From Gilliamella sp. Pra-s52 (GTDB taxonomy: Bacteria > Pseudomonadota > Gammaproteobacteria > Enterobacterales > Orbaceae): a DNA stretch of 64,000 nt. The notes beneath the pieces are model-generated. The model searched no databases and had not been told where the DNA came from. It saw only the letters and a list, made by a program, of their open reading frames with translations. The stretch covers positions 186,001 to 250,000 of the forward strand of contig NZ_WTEY01000001.1 in the NCBI RefSeq assembly GCF_009795805.1, written 5' to 3'. This document shows positions 60,811 through 64,000 of this stretch, piece by piece (within the stretch, counting starts at the first letter, position 1; every line of letters begins with the position of its first letter). The translations under genes and the position numbers were made by a program.

Positions 60811-60908
60811 CATTCGTTTTGTCGTTCCACATTCTTTTTGTCGTTTTTAGCATTCTTTTTGTCGTTTTTTACATTCGAAATGTCGTTATTTACATTCTTT
60901 TTGTCGTC
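60811..60908. repeat. Five iterons: plasmid-type replication origin
   Basis: The 16-bp unit CATTCNNNNTGTCGTT starts at 60811, 60830, 60851, 60872 and 60893 (spacings 19, 21, 21 and 21 bp, about two helical turns). Copies 2 and 3 are identical; copy 5 ends in C, and copy 4 has GAAA in the middle. The array lies upstream of the Rep_3 gene next to a very AT-rich stretch (60750-60810) that could melt first. I see no clear DnaA box nearby. Confidence 0.88.
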
Positions 60909-61321
60909 AATGAATTTTGTAACATATTGATATTATTGATTAATTTAGCTGAAAAACAAGCCGAAAATAAGAAAATAATAAAATAATAAAGTAAAACAAG
61001 AATAATTTTAATAAAGATTTTTAAAAACCTGTAGATTTTTAAAAATAAAAAAGACTGGTCAAGGGATTGGGTGCTTGGCAGCACACACAAAACCATAGCA
61101 AGCAAGCTTGCTTGGACTTGCGCTAAAAAAGACTTGTGTAGAACATTTAAAAATCTGCTGATTTTTAAATCAATAAGCTAAATAAATAAAAAATGTTTTT
61201 GGAAAGGGATTATATGTATGTGCTAAATATAAGTTAAGTAATATAAGTACATAAGTAACGTGCCATAAAAAACAAAGTAATTTTTATAATTACTAACTAT
61301 ATAATTTTTATGAATTTGGTA
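60909..61321. other. Noncoding AT-rich region with repeats beside the origin
   Basis: No gene is visible. It contains the perfect 16-bp palindrome CAAGCAAGCTTGCTTG (61099-61114), the unit GATTTTTAAAA near 61016 and 61036, and the 11-bp-arm palindrome ATTTAAAAATC/GATTTTTAAAT (61145-61170) with loop TGCT. A less AT-rich core (61045-61135) between these repeats may be a second functional site such as a transfer or single-strand origin; that is speculation. Confidence 0.45.
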
Positions 61322-61349
61322 TTGACAATTCAAATATATTTACTATAAG
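61322..61349 (+). promoter_or_regulatory. Strong-looking promoter without an adjacent gene
   Basis: A perfect TTGACA (61322-61327), a 16-base spacer and TATAAG (61344-61349). The next terminator is only about 70 bases downstream. Confidence 0.55.
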
Positions 61350-61355
61350 TATAAG

Positions 61356-61446
61356 TAATAATAATTTTATCTCTCAAACTTATTATTATTATTATGATAG
61401 AAAATGTACTTTTTTAACCAAAACCCTTTTTTTAAAGGGTTTTTTA
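61356..61446 (+). ncRNA. Candidate small RNA of about 90 bases
   Basis: The interval runs from the start expected for the 61322-61349 promoter to a rho-independent terminator. It has no plausible protein gene, only a seven-codon frame (61394-61417, ATG to TAA) without a good ribosome binding site. Small RNAs near plasmid origins often control replication. Alternatively it is an attenuated leader of the genes starting at 61789. Confidence 0.4.
61421..61446 (+). terminator. Terminator of the candidate small RNA
   Basis: AAACCCTTT (61421-61429), TTTT and AAAGGGTTT (61434-61442) followed by T. Confidence 0.7.
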
Positions 61447-61673
61447 TTGTCTAAAATAAAAACAACTCTCCAACTTACCATTATTTTACAAAAAATACAA
61501 CAAAAATAAGTTCAATCGCTCAATAAATAATCAATCAGTTTTGTCTTTTTTAAAAATAACAATTATATTTAAGTATAAACTTTTATTTATTACAAATAAA
61601 GAAAAACCGATAACTATAGCATATAAAAGTTTAAAAAAATACACTGAATAGCACAAAATGCTAAAAAACTAAC

Positions 61674-61745
61674 TTTACAATTTAACCAGATTTTATATAA
61701 CTATAAGTGAGAAAACAAAATAATGTAACTAAAACAAAAAGTTAC
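61674..61745 (+). promoter_or_regulatory. Candidate promoter and operator of the three-gene element operon
   Basis: TTTACA (61674-61679), 16 bases, TATAAC (61696-61701). Downstream lies the inverted repeat GTAACT (61725-61730) / AGTTAC (61740-61745), a possible operator. The interval 61447-61673 shows nothing else. Confidence 0.4.
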
Positions 61746-61788
61746 GCAGTTTTTCTAAATAATAATAATTAATATAAGGAATTGAGTT

Positions 61789-62223
61789 ATGTCAAAAGAA
61801 ATAATGAAAGTTAAAAAAACAACTAAAAAAGCAACTAAAGCAGTAGTAAATAAATTAATTGATATAAAAATTAAAGTAAAAGAAGATTTGAGTAGAACGA
61901 TTGGTGCATTGAGAATAGCAGGTGTACCAATTGCTTACACATACAGCAACAGATCCGATGCACGTGTATGTTCAAAAATCGAATTTATTAAAAATTATCC
62001 ATACTCTGATGGTTCAAGAAGATATCACAAAGTTGTTGTTCCATCTGGATCGGTTTTTATTATAAGAGATTTTGAAACAAAGCAACTTAAGTATTTAAAA
62101 AAGTGGATTAATGAAGAAAAAATTGAATATTCAAGAGTTTACAAGAAAAGAAATGTTGTACAAACAGAGCAAGCAACACAAGTAGAAGAACAAGTAGAAC
62201 AAACAACAACAGCAACTATTTAA
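61789..62223 (+). CDS. Unknown basic protein of the integrated element (144 aa)
   Basis: Not recognised. The N-terminal 40 residues are strongly basic (KVKKTTKKATKAVVNKLIDI), the middle looks like a folded domain with AYTYSNRSDARVCSKIEF and HKVVVPSGSVFIIRDF, and the tail is a Gln/Thr/Glu-rich, probably disordered repeat (EQATQVEEQVEQTTT). DNA or RNA binding would fit the charge, but there is no motif to prove it. AAGGAATTGAG precedes the ATG. It is first in a three-gene operon ending with a primase. Confidence 0.65.
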   Translation: MSKEIMKVKKTTKKATKAVVNKLIDIKIKVKEDLSRTIGALRIAGVPIAYTYSNRSDARVCSKIEFIKNYPYSDGSRRYHKVVVPSGSVFIIRDFETKQLKYLKKWINEEKIEYSRVYKKRNVVQTEQATQVEEQVEQTTTATI

Positions 62224-62229
62224 TAATAA

Positions 62230-62249
62230 AAGCCCCATTACTGGGGCTT
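62230..62249 (+). terminator. GC-rich hairpin between the first two element genes
   Basis: AAGCCCC pairs with GGGGCTT around ATTACT. No T run follows, so partial termination or an RNA-processing role is possible. Confidence 0.5.
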
Positions 62250-62279
62250 ATAAGAATATAAGAATAAAAGAGGTAAGCA

Positions 62280-62576
62280 ATGAAAATAGAAAATTTAATT
62301 AATGATATAAAAACATACAACAGCTTAAAAGATAAAGAAAATCACACAGTTAGAGAAAATAACATATTAGAGAGTATAAAAAATACAATAAATATAAAGT
62401 TATTAAGTTTAACAAATTTCATAATCGACAATGATTATAAAATATACAAGATTGACTTAGTAAACTTAAACAAAGCTGAAAAAGAAGACAATTTATTACT
62501 TTATATTAATGTTTTATATAACATTATTTTAAAAAACAGTAGAGTACATTACAAAGCATTAAATAAAAGTATATAA
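62280..62576 (+). CDS. Unknown small protein of the integrated element (98 aa)
   Basis: Not recognised. It is predicted to be mostly helical, rich in Asn, Lys and Ile (NLINDIKTYNSLKDKENHTV), without signal peptide or membrane segment. A good AGAGGT lies six bases before the ATG, and it sits 32 bases before the primase gene on the same strand, supporting a real gene. Confidence 0.55.
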   Translation: MKIENLINDIKTYNSLKDKENHTVRENNILESIKNTINIKLLSLTNFIIDNDYKIYKIDLVNLNKAEKEDNLLLYINVLYNIILKNSRVHYKALNKSI

Positions 62577-62608
62577 ACAACAACAATAATAAAAAAGAGG
62601 ATTAAAAA

Positions 62609-63544
62609 ATGGAATATGAAAAGTATGAAAATCAAATAGATACGTTGTTAGCAAAAAAATACAGAATTACCACCATTAATAGAACTAATAATTGTGTTAA
62701 TACAAAAATATATAATAGTTCAGAAATTAAAGAATTTAAAATATATAATGAGTTATACAATTTAAATAAAAATGGTTCAGATATTTATATAACACCGCTT
62801 AGTAATTATTGTTATTATTTAGTAATTGATGATATAAAAACAGAAGAAGCAGTTAATGAACTAAAAATGGAATTTGGAAAACCTATACTTCGTTTAGAAA
62901 CTTCTGAAAAAAATTATCAATTTATTTATACAGTTAGCAAAAAAGAAGCGAATCAAAAGCTTGCTAATTTTTTTGTGCGAGCAATGAACAAAAAATATGG
63001 TGATCCGAATTTTTCTGGAGCTGAACATGCATTTCGAGTTGCTGGATTTAGAAATAAAAAAGAGGGTAGAAATGATTTTTTAGTCAGAGCAATTAAAGAA
63101 GATGATATACGTTTTAAAGTTTTTAATTTTCTAAAAATTATGGATGAAAATGAATATATTCAAAATTGCATTAAAAATCCAAACATTTTACTTACTACAA
63201 ACAATACTAACAATAATAACGATATTGAAATTAACGAAATAAAACAAGTGGATAGAAATAGTGAAGAATATTTAGAAATTAGTAAATTCTTTAATAAAGA
63301 AAAAAATCGATTTATAGGTTTAGCTAAAAAACAAAAATGGGTTTTAGATGATAGTGTAATTGATTTTAACGCAATAAAAAACACGCTGAATAAATATTCA
63401 GAATATAAGAATATTTGTGCAGCTGTTTTAGATGATAATAAAAGAGAACATACAGAAGATTACACAACAAGAACTATTAACAAAGTTTTGGATAAATTAG
63501 AAGAAGAACACAAAAAAGAAAATAAAAAAGGTTTTAGTATATAA
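62609..63544 (+). CDS. RepB-like DNA primase
   Basis: A 311-residue protein resembling plasmid/phage RepB-type archaeo-eukaryotic primases such as the RSF1010 RepB' domain. The arrangement IYITPLSNYCYYLVIDDI (catalytic acidic pair at about 74-75), PILRLETSEKNYQFIYTV and KYGDPNFSGAEHAFRVAGFRNKK (about 131-153) matches that family. The C-terminal third is a charged helical region of unknown role. It would prime DNA synthesis of the element from its own origin. AGAGGA precedes the ATG and a strong terminator follows. Confidence 0.68.
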   Translation: MEYEKYENQIDTLLAKKYRITTINRTNNCVNTKIYNSSEIKEFKIYNELYNLNKNGSDIYITPLSNYCYYLVIDDIKTEEAVNELKMEFGKPILRLETSEKNYQFIYTVSKKEANQKLANFFVRAMNKKYGDPNFSGAEHAFRVAGFRNKKEGRNDFLVRAIKEDDIRFKVFNFLKIMDENEYIQNCIKNPNILLTTNNTNNNNDIEINEIKQVDRNSEEYLEISKFFNKEKNRFIGLAKKQKWVLDDSVIDFNAIKNTLNKYSEYKNICAAVLDDNKREHTEDYTTRTINKVLDKLEEEHKKENKKGFSI

Positions 63545-63564
63545 AAATTAACCTGTTTTTAAGT

Positions 63565-63592
63565 AAAAGCTCCAATTTTTTGGAGCTTTTTT
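63565..63592 (+). terminator. Terminator of the element operon
   Basis: AAAAGCTCCAA (63565-63575) pairs perfectly with TTGGAGCTTTT (63580-63590) around four T, followed by T. It can also serve the convergent integrase. Confidence 0.8.
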
Positions 63593-63596
63593 ATTA

Positions 63597-64000
63597 TTAG
63601 TACAATATAGTAATATTCTTTTTATATTTATTAATAACACTATTACTATTACTATAGTTAAAATCAAAATTATAATTTTTAGTGTGTTTTATTTTATGCG
63701 TTGCTGTTGCTTCAAACTTTCTACCGCCACCGCCACCCCGCTGGTAGTTGCCGTAATAAGTTTGTGACTTATCGACACGATGTCCTAAAAAAGCAGCTAT
63801 AGTATCTTCATCCGTTTTTGTGCGCTTTAAGTCACTTGCAACTTTATGTCTAAAACTATACAAACTTACAGCAGTTCCATATTTTCTATAAAAAAATTTG
63901 CTTAGACTTTTATAAGTTTTTTCATTTTGCTCTATTTTATAAACACCGCCATTTTTAAGTTGTTGTCTAAAAACATTTTTATAAAATTCATTATGTAATT
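63597..64000 (-). CDS. Tyrosine-recombinase integrase, C-terminal part (N-terminus beyond the window)
   Basis: The frame is open from the window edge and encodes about 133 residues of the catalytic domain of a phage-type integrase. Visible are SLYSFRHKVASDLK (box II), AAFLGHRVDKSQTYYG (the third His and the nucleophilic Tyr). The usual His of HxxR is Tyr here (YSFR). A long basic tail with five glycines (QRGGGGGRKFEATATHK) and an Asn-rich end follow. Family knowledge says such enzymes integrate DNA at tRNA 3' ends. The in-frame ATG at 63863 is inside the domain and is not the start. Confidence 0.82.
   Translation of the reverse strand, partial: LHNEFYKNVFRQQLKNGGVYKIEQNEKTYKSLSKFFYRKYGTAVSLYSFRHKVASDLKRTKTDEDTIAAFLGHRVDKSQTYYGNYQRGGGGGRKFEATATHKIKHTKNYNFDFNYSNSNSVINKYKKNITILY

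Noticed and set aside
60811-60908. CRISPR array
   Set aside because: Repeats are 16 bp with 3-5 bp between them, no spacers, no cas genes; they are iterons.
61394-61417. Seven-codon leader peptide in the candidate small RNA
   Set aside because: No good ribosome binding site and no amino-acid bias that would indicate attenuation.
62230-62249. Full rho-independent terminator after the 144-aa gene
   Set aside because: The stem is strong but no T run follows; kept only as a hairpin feature.

Overview
This window is an AT-rich stretch of a gammaproteobacterial chromosome. Almost every protein aligns closely, usually at the same length, with an Escherichia coli counterpart, but the gene neighbourhoods differ from E. 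coli. The A+T bias, the gene set and the anaerobic and organic-acid flavour fit Orbaceae (Gilliamella or Frischella, insect-gut bacteria). That assignment is an inference from overall resemblance and no database was consulted.

From 1 to 18.2 kb lie housekeeping genes: the 3' part of rpoD, a YfeH-type transporter, pitA-uspA, ydfG, a small orphan gene, the threonine operon thrABC behind a complete thr attenuator, nrdR-ribD, hemW on the other strand, yeaD, rplY and zwf-pgl. From 18.3 to 36.4 kb is an unbroken division and cell-wall (dcw) cluster: mraZ-rsmH-ftsL-ftsI-murE-murF-mraY-murD-ftsW-murG-murC-ddlB-ftsQ-ftsA-ftsZ-lpxC. It is preceded by three GTGG repeats at 10-bp spacing, the expected MraZ operator. 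yfbR follows.

From 37 to 42.1 kb, on the minus strand, is a malate/citrate-type module: a 2-hydroxycarboxylate transporter, a short malic enzyme and a CitAB/DcuSR-type two-component system. Next come a lipoprotein, an LPS heptose kinase (waaY), yhbQ, srkA, engB, and argD with two tandem ARG boxes upstream and an 11-G run inside its coding strand. yggX-mltC and the formate genes focA-pflB-pflA complete the anaerobic theme. A group II intron (52471-55455) sits directly after the pflB stop codon. Its reverse transcriptase/maturase reading frame is broken by one in-frame TGA at a tryptophan position. An EamA/RarD transporter and serS close the core region.

From about 58.9 kb to the window end the sequence becomes still more AT-rich and has no E. 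coli-like genes. It holds a 3'-end tRNA-Arg-like fragment (candidate attachment site), a Rep_3-type plasmid replication initiator with five upstream iterons, three copies of a 22-bp palindrome around an unknown coiled-coil gene, a candidate small RNA, two unknown genes, a RepB-like primase, and the C-terminal part of a tyrosine integrase running off the edge. I read this as an integrated plasmid or small integrative element carrying its own replication origin, with its other end just outside the window. No rRNA operon, intact tRNA gene or CRISPR array was found.
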